This document shows, piece by piece, positions 14,101 to 27,163 of a stretch of 64,000 nt of DNA. The DNA is from Wuchereria bancrofti. Its lineage: Eukaryota > Nematoda > Chromadorea > Rhabditida > Onchocercidae. The translations under genes and the position numbers were made by a program. Location: the NCBI GenBank assembly GCA_005281725.1, contig SSBO01000017.1, positions 109,114 to 173,113 on the forward strand. The letters run 5' to 3'. The first letter of the stretch is position 1, and each line of letters opens with the position of its first letter. The notes beneath the pieces were generated by a model, which saw only the letters and a list, made by a program, of their open reading frames with translations, did no database searches and was not told the DNA's origin.

Positions 14101-16900
14101 CAGAAGTATTTCTGGAACGGTTTTATTAAAAGATTGAGAAGGGTGTTCGCCGACAATTTAAATAAAACAAAACATTTCAAACTTACTTTTGCATATAAGT
14201 GAAGAAGTTTACTAATAAGTCATTTGGCTTATAACAAAATAATTATTCCTACAGTTTTTTTACGACCCTTCAATTATCCCATTTCATATTCTGCTAAATG
14301 ATACTTAAAAGAGATGTTCCTGATTTATGAACTGTGCACTGTGAAAGAATGCTGATATTTCAAGGATCAGGACTTATTTGAAATAGTTATAATCTTCCTG
14401 GCTAGAGGCTTAATTGTTTAAAATAGAGAAGAATTAAGTTTTTCGAGCAAAAATTTCATTTAAACTGCCTTTCTTTTTGGCATTTCGTTATTATTGGAAT
14501 TATTGTTGAAACAACTGAAATTGAATCAAGCATCACATACAATTTTTTAAATTAAAAGTGATAACAGATCAATTTCGTTTTAAGTTAGATTTACAAATCA
14601 TTCTTTTAAATCCGCTGGTGATGTAAGCAAATCTCTTAATAAAATCTTTTACTTCCTTCTTTATTTAACAAAAATTTGTTGATAACAAAAACTATGTATA
14701 TATATATTTGCTTTTCTACAGAAAACAAGTCCTTTTTCACAACCGATGCATGATGACAATATCAGTGCATGATGATCGTCTATTAATGTACAATCTTTGA
14801 TTCTAAATTCTTCATCAATTCAACCACAATTCTGAAGCAAAATAAAGGGCTATTCACCATGTGAACATTTAAAAGAAATTTTTGGTATGTATTTCTGCTT
14901 TGTTTGAGATCTTTCAAATACTTTTCAATTGCAAAATTGTTGATCATGACGGCAATGGAATGTGATCTTAACGTTTAATAGAAAAATGATAAAACATGCG
15001 AACTGACGTAGCAAGCAACATGACAAATATGTTATCTGCTGTGCCAGTTTACGTTTTATCATCTTTCTGCTGTCAGATGACAAGTGGTAAGTAAAATATT
15101 CAATGTCCAACAAGATATCTGGATTGTAGAAATCCCCTGGAATTAAAAAAAAAACCGTAATTCAGTAAAAAGTAAATAGTACTTCTTATCATTAAATTAT
15201 TATCGAATTTCTCTATACAAACATGGTGAGACCTGTTAATCTGCAGCTGAGATATTTCCATCCGTTGTGCTGCATTCTCCTCATACAAATCGTGTTACAA
15301 GTACATATGAAAAATCATTAACAAGAAATAAAATGAAATTTCATGAAATATCATCGTAGAAATTTTGAGATGAAACAAGTAAAATTGCCATTTAATCTAG
15401 CGGAGAAATATTTAAGGAAACGTATTGCGCTGCATAACAAAATGATAGATAATTAGGAAGTAATCTGAATTTTAATTTAAATTCTAATTTTTAACTGTAA
15501 CTTATCATTCGTATGCTCAAACTATTTTGTATGTATTTTGTTCTGATGAAGAGGAAAGCAAATGAATATTTAGGAATTTCTAAAGAATACTATATGATAA
15601 AATATCTGTCGCAGTTTTAATGGAAATGCTTTAGCAACAATAAAATATTGCAAAAATTGAAAAACAGACAATATTGAAATCAACTGAAGTTAATTTTAAC
15701 GCATTTTATTAGCAATCATACCTTACTTTAGAAAGTTATGGAACTTTTAGAAATCATTAATAATTGCTAATTAAAGAGTGAGCGACAAGATTTACTGAAC
15801 ACTACTAATGACAGTTCACTAACTACGTTTCATAAACCTTTTTATCTTGTAAACTAAATGACAATATCATGTGCAAAAATTTGCATCTAAAAAACAAATC
15901 ATAGTAGATAATATTAATAAGCTGACATATACTGTGTATCAATTTAACAGAAAAATTAGGTCGAAAAACGAAGGAATGTAATTTAACCACCTTCCCAACA
16001 TCAAATTTAAACTTTGTCAAAAAAGTAGGTCAAATCGATTTTGCCCTAAATTTTGTCGGTTAAATAATAGTTATATGATAATTCAACGGATTCTGCATTT
16101 CATTCTATATCCGACTACAAAAACTTTAATTTTAATTTTTAAATGATTATTTTTTAAAGCTTCAACCTTATCATTATCGACAAGTTTACAAATTCGACCA
16201 GTAAAATAATATTTCTGAATGTTAGATAACTTACATTAAAGAATGAAACATGGGGGGAGGGGAGTAAAGCTTGACTTGTTAACTGCGTCATATTTTATTA
16301 AGTAATAGTTCTCAGTGAAAAATGATTTCAAATCAGCCTTTAACTTATGCATTTTTTTTAAAGGTAAAATCGATACAAAAAACTCTGACATGAATTTGAA
16401 GGATGAGATTGCTAATTAAATGTTTGCACTTAGCAATTCTTTACAGTTATAGCAAACTCATAAATTATTAAATAATAATAATAATATTCTCTTATTTCCG
16501 AGGAAACACAATCTAAATTCAAAGAGAACTATTTCAAAAAAAAAATTTTTTTTAATCTAATGGAAAAGATTTGTTTTAATTATTTAGGAAAATCAACTGT
16601 TGTCGGAAAAATCATTAAGAAAAAGATTTCGAAATATTATTTAATTTTGAGGATGGAATTTTATAATTATTTTTACATTAAATGTCCACAAACATCAAGA
16701 GTTAAGGGATAAAATTACTTTTCAAGTTGTCTCGAGAATTCCTGATTTTTGATATTTCCACCGATTAAGTTAGTAATCAACTTTGTTTTTCTTTAAGAAT
16801 ATGAATCTTTAATAATACTGAGGTATTCTTAAAGATTTGAGAAATCTTTTTCTCTAAAATTTTCCTTAAGGAAATCTTTAAAAATTTTTTTCATTAAGAA

Positions 16901-16941
16901 TTTGTATGCAGTGTATCTTAAAATTGATGCCGCCTTGATTT
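16901..16941 (+). repeat. 41-bp direct repeat, copy 1
   Basis: Begins TTTGTATGCAGTGTATCTTA and matches copy 2 at 17183-17223 with four differences in 41 positions, all transitions. A 17-base piece of the same motif recurs at 309-325, though that match could be chance. The flanks are full of short inverted A/T motifs such as AAAGATTTGAGAAATCTTT. This may be a small non-autonomous element or a local duplication. Confidence 0.75.
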
Positions 16942-17182
16942 TTTTTTAGGAATATCTTTAAGAATGACTTATCCACTTATTTCGTTTGTTGTTACTTTCG
17001 GGATTTTGTTTTGTCTCTTTCATCAGTCACTCCAAGAAAAAATTGCCATTTCAAATTATTTAACAATGTTTTTCCATTAGAGTGTCTTTAGCATGTAAAA
17101 GTATGTTGCAATAAATTTTTAAAAGTTCAGGGAATTAAAATAAAAATCAAATTTCACGAAGAGATTTAGAGGAACGTCACGT

Positions 17183-17223
17183 TTTGTATGCAGTGTGTCT
17201 TAAAATTGATGCTGTCTTGGTTT
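17183..17223 (+). repeat. 41-bp direct repeat, copy 2
   Basis: Second copy of the element at 16901-16941, 282 bp downstream in the same orientation. It differs by four transitions, and similarity stops abruptly at both ends. Confidence 0.75.
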
Positions 17224-18996
17224 ATTGAGATTCATTGGCAGTAAAGTGATAATTAGCAACCAATTTATAATTTAAAAATTTTAACAGCTTAATAGACAAA
17301 TCATTTAATTTCAAAACTTATTTTGTTAGGAAAAGAGATCTGCGATAAACACGACTGATTATTTTTTTTTTTTCTAAGATTTTGCAAAATGTTTGAGTAG
17401 GATACGACAAGTACGTGTTCCATAACGTTGCACAGCGATCCGACACTGTAGTTGAAGGCTATAAATCTACCTGATCTCAAAACCGAAAGCTAATTTTTGT
17501 GCCGCTTACCATCCTCCTTCCTCGCCGAACTTATCCGTAGGCATTTAATCTTTTCGATCTCTTTGATGATGCATAACTGTCACTAAATTAACTAAAAGTT
17601 AGAAATTAAGTTTCAAAAGAAATTTTTGGTTTATAAAATTGGTAGGCAGTTAATTTTGTAGGAAAAAACAGAGATATTTGAGATCAGCCTTTCCTCGGAT
17701 TCCTTTGCTCTTCTGACAAGAGACGTGATTTTAATTTCAGGAGGATTTTTTTAGTTAGCATATTTTATAATAATAAAAATGGGTTGAGGAAAAAGAACAA
17801 GTTAGCTAAAGAAAAAAAAAGACTAAAGAAAAACTAATTTGCTGCTTTGAGGGAAAGTAATTAATTTATATTTATGGAGTTCGAGTTTTCAGAAATATTG
17901 AAGGTATAATTTTGTATAAAGACTAAAATTCTTTGATCTATATTTAAAAGTTTAAGAAATTGTGAGTTTCGGATTTATTTGTAAGTTTCATTGATATGAT
18001 TATCAAGCAGCTGCAAATTTTTTCGCATCATTTCAGATTGTGCTAATTAGCAAAATACTTGAGAAACAAAAGTAGAAGAGCATATTCTTATGCAGTTTAT
18101 GAAAATGATGCTAATTGAACATATATTTCAAATATGTATGATACTTGAGCTCTATGGGTTTAAAAACACAACTGTAAAGACGAAAAAGCTAATCTGCAAT
18201 GCTAAATAGGCCCCAGTTAGTGATAGGTCACTCCATGAATGTTGACTTAAATTTATAAACTAAATTTCTCCCTTGATTTTAAACCATATTGCTTAAAACT
18301 TTATACATTAATGCTGAACATAGATGAGTTGCAATGCCGAAGTGCAAAATACATTACCAAACAATTATTTACTAGCTAAGACTTTGTGATTAATTTAGAA
18401 AATTTTTCCAAAATAGATTTTATGATTAATTTAAAAAGAGTCATCTGAAATGAAAATTATCTCAAATAGATTTCAAATCTATAGCAAATGCATCTATTAA
18501 AAAAAAAATAAAAGGAATAAAAAAAATAAAAACCAAATTACTCTGACAATTATTTCATTTTTTGCATAATTCAGGGCATATTAAAATGAAAAAAAAAAAA
18601 TATTTCATACGAGACATTGAAGCAAAAAGTTGAACACATGGTTGTAGTACTGAAGCAATAATTTTTCCTTCATAAAATTAAATACTTAATGTTATGAAAT
18701 TTAGCAATCAAAGATAGAGCGAGAAAAAGTCATAAAATATATTTTATGTCGCTTCTAGGTAATTGTTGAGAAACTTTTGTGAAAATTTTCTGAATAATTG
18801 GTAAGATCATGGTGTTCTACACAATTATAATATCAGTTGACAATTTCATCAGGAATTGCTTTGCCCAAATGCCAAAACAAAACAAACTCGATTTTTTAGA
18901 ATTTAAAATTTTTTTATCCGTTTTAAATCCAAAAAAGTTTTTGTTGTTTCTAGAATTCCATAGAGACAGTATTCAGTCAGCAATTTGCAGGACACT

Positions 18997-20473
18997 TTAA
19001 TATCCAGGCGCTGTGCGTGGTGGTGGACAATGGTCGCATGAACCAGCTTTACCAGCGACACCCATTTCACCACGTAACCCTGGTGCTCCGGGATTTCCTG
19101 GAACGCCGGCTGATCCTGCATCCCCAGGCAACCCTGGAGTTCCAGGAACAGCACTTCCTGGTGAGCCAGACAGTCCTGGTGGTCCTGCTGACCCTATCGG
19201 TCCAACTGGTCCTGGCAGGCCCACAGCCCCAGGCGTCTCTGTAATTTGGCCAGGTGAACCGGGTGGTCCAGCTGGCCCCACTTCACCTACTGCTCCGGGT
19301 GGTCCTTGTGGTCCAGGTAGACCTGGTGGTCCTGGCATTGGAGGTTCGCCGTTCTTTCCTGGTGTACCAGCTTGTCCAGGTGGTCCTTTGGGCCCAATTG
19401 AACCCGGTGGTCCTGCTGGTCCTTCTGGACAGTTGAAGCAAAAGTCCTCGGGTTTCGGCACAGCATCTGGTGCGGCATCCTGTCCTGGGATACCATCGTT
19501 ACCTGGTACTCCATCAGCTCCTAAAAATAATCTCTTTCAACCTTTCAATTATAGTTGAAAAGTTATAAAGATTTGAAAGGGTTGCTAAGTTGTACCGTTC
19601 AGCCATGTTTAGTTAAAATGAGAAGATTGAGATTTATATTTGAAATATCTGAACTACCTTTTTAATTTTACAGGTCACTGATGACATACCTTTCTCACCA
19701 TCATTTCCTGGAGGTCCTGGAGGTCCCGCATTTCCAACACCGCAACTGCAGCATTGATCTTCACCTTGCGAATTTTGTGGTGAAGTCTTAACACCAGCAT
19801 CAGTTGGTAAATATCCTGCAACACTATTTAAATAGGTCCCTGTGCCACGTGCTCGAGCTGATTTTCGACCTGTTCTTCCTGCACTACGATAACGCGCTTC
19901 CCGTTTCAATCTTCCTTGCAAACCAGTAGCTTCCTCAACCTAAAATAAAGACCTTTTCAATTTTATAAATTTTCTAATAGATAAATTAATTTTGTTAAAT
20001 ATCAAAATACGGGATAGTTATTTTTATGATTATAAGAACTCAGTTTTATAATTTCAAACTAATACAAATATTTAATATCTGATTAAAAAAAAAAGTTTTA
20101 AAAATGCTTGATTTTCCACCATGAAAGATTTTAAAAAAAAAGTTCCACCAAATCACATGAAAAATGCTTGATTTCCAGCACTTATGTGCTATTGTTGCAA
20201 CTGAATCAGAAAATAAAATAAATTTTTTAGAAACTTTAAAGGTAAGTTATGAATTACAATTCGATATTCATTCCACAGCCCATCAGTTCTGTATTTGCAA
20301 AAATCTAATTCTCCCGCCAATGATGATTGCACATGTTGCACATAATTGTACAACATTGGTACGGCAACAATTGCCGTCAATGTCGCAACAGTTGAAATTG
20401 CGATCCCAAAGAATGCTGAACGTCGTAACCCATCTGCTTCTACTTTCTTCAACTCCTCATACTCGATTCCCAT
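18997..20473 (-). CDS. Cuticle collagen
   Basis: Three exons join in phase: 20258-20473, 19690-19939 and 18997-19520 (minus strand), giving 329 residues, typical of nematode cuticle collagens. Residues 1-19 are cytosolic. A hydrophobic signal anchor spans about 20-45 ([19 protein letters not shown]). The conserved Phe-Cys-Lys and Trp of the N-terminal non-collagenous domain follow at about 58-67. A subtilisin-like processing site RLKR lies at about 82-85 and a second basic cluster at about 91-104. Gly-X-Y repeats begin near residue 142 and continue with short interruptions, flanked by paired cysteines (CCSCG, CFNC, SCDHC). The C-terminus [13 protein letters not shown] is a hallmark of one cuticle-collagen group. 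These cysteines cross-link trimers in the extracellular cuticle. A TTTGCAG acceptor lies 5 nt before the ATG, consistent with trans-splicing. The G/C-rich repeat also creates long antisense frames, which are not genes. Confidence 0.96.
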
Positions 20474-22663
20474 TCTGTGCTGCAAATACTTACAATTTTA
20501 CATTTATGAAGTCACTTATCAAGAATTTGAATTTTTAATAAATTCTTCAATAAAATGGAAGCTTTAATTTTGCACTAGCTTAGTAATTATTGATAATATA
20601 ACGGAAAGTTACACTAAATAAAATAATTTGACAGCTTACGCTACGAATTATTTTCAGGAAATTTATTGGCGCCTACATCCTGCAGACAACTACATGCAAT
20701 CAAGTACTATTAGTCAAAACTGAGTTACGCTTAGTAGAGATATAATCGTGATAATTAATTTGTTCAGAAAAATAAGGTGTCAGTTAACAGTAAGCGTTGC
20801 GCATACGAATTACAAAGAGCATTATACAATTATGGTTAAGATGCAAACAGGAAAAAAGAAAAAAAAAGATTATATTTCAAAAAAGAACTCTCTTTACACA
20901 CGTCACATGAGACCAGAAGATCAGAAGTGATTGATAGAAATATAAATAAATTCTTCCTTTTTTTTAACACAAAATTATAATCATCTACACAAAGTAAGGA
21001 GACTTTAGTGCTCTTTTTCATTTTTCATCAAAATCTTATTTCCACTTTTTACTTAACAAAAATTGGAAATGAAAAATGGTTGCTATAGCAATTTAAAAGT
21101 TACCGAAATAAAGAGAGAAGGCAAATAGAATGAAGTTGGCTTTGATTTTATTTGTTTGATAAAAGAATTTCAATGAAATGACTTTTTAAACCAAATGAAA
21201 AAATAGCAAACTCACTGGGTAGCAAGCAGTAAACAGTGTCATTAGTTAGTAGTAATGCAAAAAAAAAAACAGAAACAAGTTTCATTTCAACCTCGCCTCA
21301 TTTTTCTCCTCCTCATAAGAAATAATCAACGAACACATTCTCGTCAGGAAATTGTTTATGTTTGTGTTTGTCTGTCCATCCATTTTTATGAAAGAAAATT
21401 GACATATCAAATAATGTTTGGATGAAGAGATTTGTTACGGCAGATGGATTAATGGTAATTAATGTAATTATAAGATCGTAGGTTGCTTCTTAAGAGGTAC
21501 CATTAATTTGCTGTTATTGAAGATTCGATCTTTTTTCGCAAAATTCAAAAAAAAAATGCTCGATAAAAAGCATCATCCATAATTGTGGTACAACTTATCG
21601 TCAGGTAATTATGTGAGTTGAATCACTATACCTCATTCGTCGGTGAAAACAAGTTCTCATCAACAATGTGACATAATATCACATGCAGGATTCCTAATTT
21701 AATAATGACCTAAATCTATGGTCCATCTTAATAATACAATTATTTCCTGAAAATATTGGCTGGGTAAATTATTTCGATCTATTTCAGTTTAGAATAAAAA
21801 TCAAATTCATCCTAGAATGTGGACTTTTGCGCATTTTATACTTTACAATTGATGTCATCACTAATGCTTTATTATGTTATCGTTCAGAGATTTACTGAAA
21901 ACAGTGCAGACAGATTGCTCGCTCATTTTTTTACAAACTTTCTGCAGAAGTGAAAGTATTTACAAAAAAAAAAAAAAAACAAATAAATAAACAAAATTAT
22001 AAAATATATACATGCGAAAATCTTAACGCTCAGCGCACAATCATCTAAGAATTAGTTCACCGTGACATCCTGTAGAACATAATTGTTGATGACGTGATAT
22101 CGCCATGCTTATGCCGATTGAAAAAAGGAAGTCGATATAGTTGTAATTGCAAATAATTAGTAAAGCGACAACTTGTTATTTGTTGGAAGAAATATATTTT
22201 GCAAAGTAATTAAGTCTAGTTTGTTCTTTTTATAAATAAAAAATTTTAGTTTTAGAAAATAGTTTAAGTGCTTAAGAAATTATCATTTACTTATATATCG
22301 TATAGTTATCATTAAGATGCAGACAAACGTGGAAGAACTGAATAAATTTTGGTAGTTCACAAAAATTTGAATTAGATAAGTTGAAAGGAATAAACAAATT
22401 CATTAGATACAAAGAATTTCAAGATGAACTTTTTTCCCTATTTTGGAGAACAGAAAAAATCACTTCGCAGTATCTATAATGAGCGTAATGTGATAAACAT
22501 AACGTCACATATTGATTTTTGAATGAGTCAATTGCAAAGTAAGCGATAAGTAAATGAAAAGTTTAAGGTAAAAGATTGCCTGTCAGAAAGATTAATCTAT
22601 ACAGTAGAATGATATGAAGATTACATGATATTTTTATCATTTAAAAAATGATAAAAAACAGGA

Positions 22664-22849
22664 TTAGGGTAACAGGTAGAGTGATGAGGATTTGAGAAAT
22701 AGTAATATACTTCTCAACTTTCGGATATTCATATACTTATTCTTAGCTAAAGATACAGCGATAGTTAGCAATATTGCTACTTCTGATAGTGCTCCTATCA
22801 TTACTGATATAATAACGATGCTTTTATATGCTTCACTACACCAATTCAT
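22664..22849 (-). CDS. Possible signal-anchor exon, weak
   Basis: A minus-strand frame begins MNWCSEAYKSIVIISVMIG and continues with a hydrophobic stretch of about 20 residues and a basic segment up to a possible splice point after RKLRS. It resembles the first exon of a membrane-anchored protein. No downstream exon (for example Gly-X-Y repeats) was found in the following 2 kb of the minus strand, so it may be chance in A+T-rich DNA. Confidence 0.2.
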   Translation of the reverse strand: MNWCSEAYKSIVIISVMIGALSEVAILLTIAVSLAKNKYMNIRKLRSILLFLKSSSLYLLP

Positions 22850-25800
22850 GTTTTCCTCTTTTTTAAATTGGTTTAGTCGAAATGGTTGGAAGACCTTTTC
22901 AAAGCGTAAAGCTTCCTGTCATATTCACTTTTTTTTGGACCCTCATCTATTTATTGTAAATTTAGAAATTGACAGGGGCGTGGTAAAGATATGCATAAGT
23001 TACATACACTTAAAAGAGTATATTTCAAATGGGCATAGGACAGGTAATTTGATGTGGAACGAATATACTGATGATGCCCAGTATCTGCACTCCCCTTTCC
23101 TCTTCTAATGTAGAAAAACAGGTCCTGAACCAATTTGTATTCCTCTTACTACACCTTAAATGGTTCGTTTGATTTTTTTGAGGGGGAAAAGACGGTACTG
23201 AATAAAGAGATATGGTGCATAACATTTTATGGTTCACATTAAAAATAAACGAAAAAAGAAGCAAGCAAAAAGCTGAAAATCTGTTGTTCAAAAGGAAGTA
23301 CAAAAAAAAAAGGTTGATAAAAGGAAAGATAAGCAAATCTAATCTAAAAACAAACACAATATTTAGTATTATACGATTTATGGCAACTAATCTTGAAAAA
23401 ACACAGTAATTTAAATTAAGGAAAATTTGCTTGAGAAATTCATTATTACGTAAATCTTTCTTCCTCTCTCTCCTTCTCTCCGTTTCTCTCTCTTGTTGCT
23501 ACAACTTTCTCTCCTGTAACATTAAAATATATTTTTGAAGTTTTCTGCCTCAATCATAACTATGGCAACTTTTGACGCAATTTCAGTTTGAACAGTACCA
23601 TCCTTTTTTCATGTCCTTTTACCCTTATTTCAGTACTCTTTATCAAAACCTATCATCAGTCATTTCATTTTCTACTTTCGCCACTAATTGCAGATATCAC
23701 AAATGTAAAGCAGTATTGCATTTCCCATTTGAAAAGCATTGTAAGTAGCATTGGAATATTAGAGAAAAGATGTAATCAACAGTAATGATGACTTTGTATA
23801 TCAAATAATTTCAGGCTAAAAAAAGAACTTAAACTAGACTGGAATAATAATAACAGCCCTCAAATTAAAGATAATCAATTTAGTGACTGTGTATACAAAA
23901 ACTCCTCTGGTGATTGAAAAATTGAGCTTTGTTAGAAAACTTAATTGTTCACCACTTCCGGATGAATTCGTAATTTGAATTCGTAAATTATTTCGAAATG
24001 ATATTTCTAAAATTTAATGTCTCCTTTGTGCTGACAAATTGAAACAGAGGTGAAAAATTCTTGCAGGTGAAGGTTCTATAATTGAAACAAAAATGATATG
24101 AACCAAAATGAATTTGAAAGAGTTATTATTGAATGAAATTATACATAATCGGAAAGATACTGTATGGATCAGGAAGTTTAGCACATTTATTGTTTCTTTG
24201 TCGACAAAAGTATTGCTTTTTCTTCTTTTCCTTCCTCACTTTTTCCTTATTTCAGTGTTAACCTTTTCCACTTTCACTTCAAAATGCTGTACTTTCCTTT
24301 TCAATTCTTCACGAAAAAAGAAAGAGAAAAGCGTTCACTCAACCAAAAAACTTAAGGAACCGGAAAATTGTTTTTTATGGCTGTCGTCCTTTTCTTTATA
24401 ATGATGTTTTATAAATCATTTTTTTTTGACTCGCTTTTCGAATTCTAGAATCACGAAAAGCAGAAAAAAAAGGATGTACGCGAAAGAGTATGTGTGTGTT
24501 GTGTTGCGTTTATGTTTGTGTAGAAAAACCTTCGTTTAGTTTTTCTTTCCTAGCTTTAACAAAAAAGTAATCAGTGGAAAATAGGTTGAAACCATATGGA
24601 ACAGGTTGAAGATGTCACTGATGGAAGTTATACATATTTCTTTTAACAATTTCCGCTTTATGTGTTTCATTCTAAATCATCCACATTTCTTGTCGAAAAA
24701 AGAACTCAAAAACCAGTATCACACAATTAATTTGTTTAAACATAAAATGTCAAATTGTTGTCAGTGCAATGGATTTTCAAAAAAAAAAAAAATGTTATTG
24801 AAATAACACTATCTTTTTGATAGTACTATGCATGGTAGAACTGTGCACCAATTTCTCTAATTTTATTAGTTATGAAAAAAATAAAACAGTCGATTGCATC
24901 TTGCTAAACAATAATAATTAAATATTAAGCATATCTTAACAACACATTTAACTTGATTGAATTCCTAGAGAAATAATACCAATGCAATGTAAATATTAGG
25001 ATGAACCTTTGAAATAAGTAAAAATGCTGTAAAAATGTGTAGTTATTGATCTTTGTTTCTCTAACATTTAGGTGCTTCAGTACTATAATCAGGAAAACTT
25101 CAATTATTATTTCCAGTAGTAAAACTCGAAGAATTGTACCTTTTTCAATTTATAGTTTACGGCAACAATATAATTTTTTCACTGCTAAACATATTAGCAG
25201 CTGTTTGTACATTTAGCAACTGTTTTGCAGTTTTTGGAATATTTTCATACAGTATCCTAAAATATATCAGTAAACTTTTTGAAAGTAAGTTAATCTTTCT
25301 GAATAGGTTGTTTCCACAAATTCTGTATTTATGTTGGAAAAAATTTTCAAATTGTTGCTCTTTTTTTATTTAAAAAAAGGTTTCGTTACAGAAAACTTGA
25401 CAGGTTTTGTTTGAGAAAAGAAGTTGAGGTAAAAGATTTTCTCAAATTTCTTATTTCTCAAACATTCGTGTTTAAGAATGTGCATACTCATTTCCGACGA
25501 TAGATCTTTTTCTTGCGAAATTAGAAAGTTCAAAATTGGAGTAATAATAATATCTGAGTCAAAATTGAAATTCGAACATAATGCCGCTTTTAGGATTTGG
25601 CAAATGTTTGGAAGGAAGATGAAGATGATCGTGAAAGTATAACTGCTGTTGTTCTTATCCAGTTGTCCCGTACAATTTGTTTCACATCATTAAATTTTTA
25701 TTTAACTGTCCGGCAATCGTTCACCATTTCATAAAACCAAGATTCAATTGACCATACACATATGCATCTATCTTAATACTTGTACACCCACACCAAACCA

Positions 25801-26966
25801 ACCAACCAAAAAATGAATCAAGTAATGCATGAAGTTGTAAAAAGTGCCAGTTTTCCAATATGAACAATTGAAGAAATAAAAAGAAATTAAATAGTTAAAA
25901 TCCCTATCCTGTCTTACTGATAAGCTGACACTAGTTTTTTTTTTCAAATTTTTATGTAAGACTATCTGACATTCTTACAATTTTATTTCTTCTACAATTT
26001 TTTTACAAACATTCGCAAATTGATAGTCAGTTTATTTCCTTTTCTTATGAAATGTTGAACGTTGGTTCTAAAGTAGGATGGGAAGCAACAATATAATGCA
26101 TTCATTATCGAAATTACAACTTTTTAGGGGATCTACAGAATTAGATTTGCAAATTCAGCATGATGACAACCTGATAAAATGTGTCGTATTTCCTCCTTCC
26201 TTGCAAGAACTTTACATAATGTACTTTTTATACTCGTACAGGTGAATGGAGGGACTTAGTGAAGGATGATTATTACTACAATACGATAATTTATCTCGGA
26301 AGATAAAATTAATTCGAAATTCCTTCACTTATGGATTTTTTTTAAAATAGTTCAAATTTCCTGCTTTTTTTTGTAATGCAAAGATCTGATAACAGGAATT
26401 ATTACGTCATTTTTCATGTTGTTGAACTCGTCAAGCATGGAAAGAGTAAAGATCAAACCATAATTATTTCAGGACGCTGACAAAAAAGGTGCACTGATAA
26501 GGTAACTCTGGATGTGTGCAATAATTTGATATGTGTTATTTTGATTACGCATTAAAAAAAAGAAAAAAAAAACAGGATTGCAGGATATTATAATATTCCC
26601 TAGCAGCTACTTAACGGCTCATGAAATTTATCTGACGCATGTTAAAAGGTACTAACAGTACTGAGTTTTATTTATAATCAAACAAATGTCGTTAATGCAA
26701 CAAATTAAACAAAATTAATGAAACCCATCATTATATTCGCTGACTGATCACAAATAAACGTATAGACGCAATGAGGGAACAAACTATATTAGACATATAA
26801 AAAGCATAATGAGAAAGACAAAGTGATCATTTCTTTAGAAAACTTTCCAGGTCTGAGTTTAATACACAAAAATGACTGCATTCTTGATTGCTAAAAGAGA
26901 TTGCAAAAAGTGGAAATAAAAGTTTTATTTTAATTAAAACAAAAATTAAAAAATAAAATAAAAATT

Positions 26967-27012
26967 ATGTCACTGAATTCAAATAACAATTCATACTATC
27001 CATCTGGTCAAT
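26967..27012 (+). repeat. About 45-bp direct repeat, copy 1
   Basis: Starts ATGTCACTGAATTCAAATAA. A related copy at 27119-27163 starts ATGTCATTGAATTCAAATAG. The two differ mainly by transitions and a 2-bp gap. They lie about 150 bp apart in the same orientation in non-coding DNA. Confidence 0.7.
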
Positions 27013-27118
27013 TACATCGGACTAGAAAGTAAGGTATTGTTGTATTTACATCGAAAACGTGGAAAATATATATATATCAAAATTTTAACATAAAGTCATA
27101 TTTTAGTGCGCTAATAGC

Positions 27119-27163
27119 ATGTCATTGAATTCAAATAGCATCATATTATCCATCCGTGATATT
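27119..27163 (+). repeat. About 45-bp direct repeat, copy 2
   Basis: Second copy of the repeat at 26967-27012, same orientation. Shared core GAATTCAAATA and TATCCATC. Confidence 0.7.

Larger units (their letters stand above)
9506..18996. other. Large A+T-rich gene desert
   Basis: About 9.5 kb without a supported protein-coding gene. It contains microsatellites near 9870-9893 and 11133-11172, a duplicated 41-bp element (16901-16941 and 17183-17223), many A/T homopolymers, and a less A+T-rich patch at about 17395-17545. On the minus strand that patch could encode a very short first exon (MPTDKFGEEGG followed by a GTAAGC donor). No partner exon was found for it. Confidence 0.5.

Noticed and set aside
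19013..19558. 181-codon plus-strand frame rich in Pro and Gly across the collagen
   Set aside because: It is the antisense of Gly-X-Y repeats, which are rarely interrupted by stops on the opposite strand. The minus strand has the collagen hallmarks and splice sites.
25594..25680. Plus-strand exon-like segment after a TTTTAG acceptor (DLANVWKEDEDDRESITAVV)
   Set aside because: No partner exon or clear donor was found, so it was kept only as a note.
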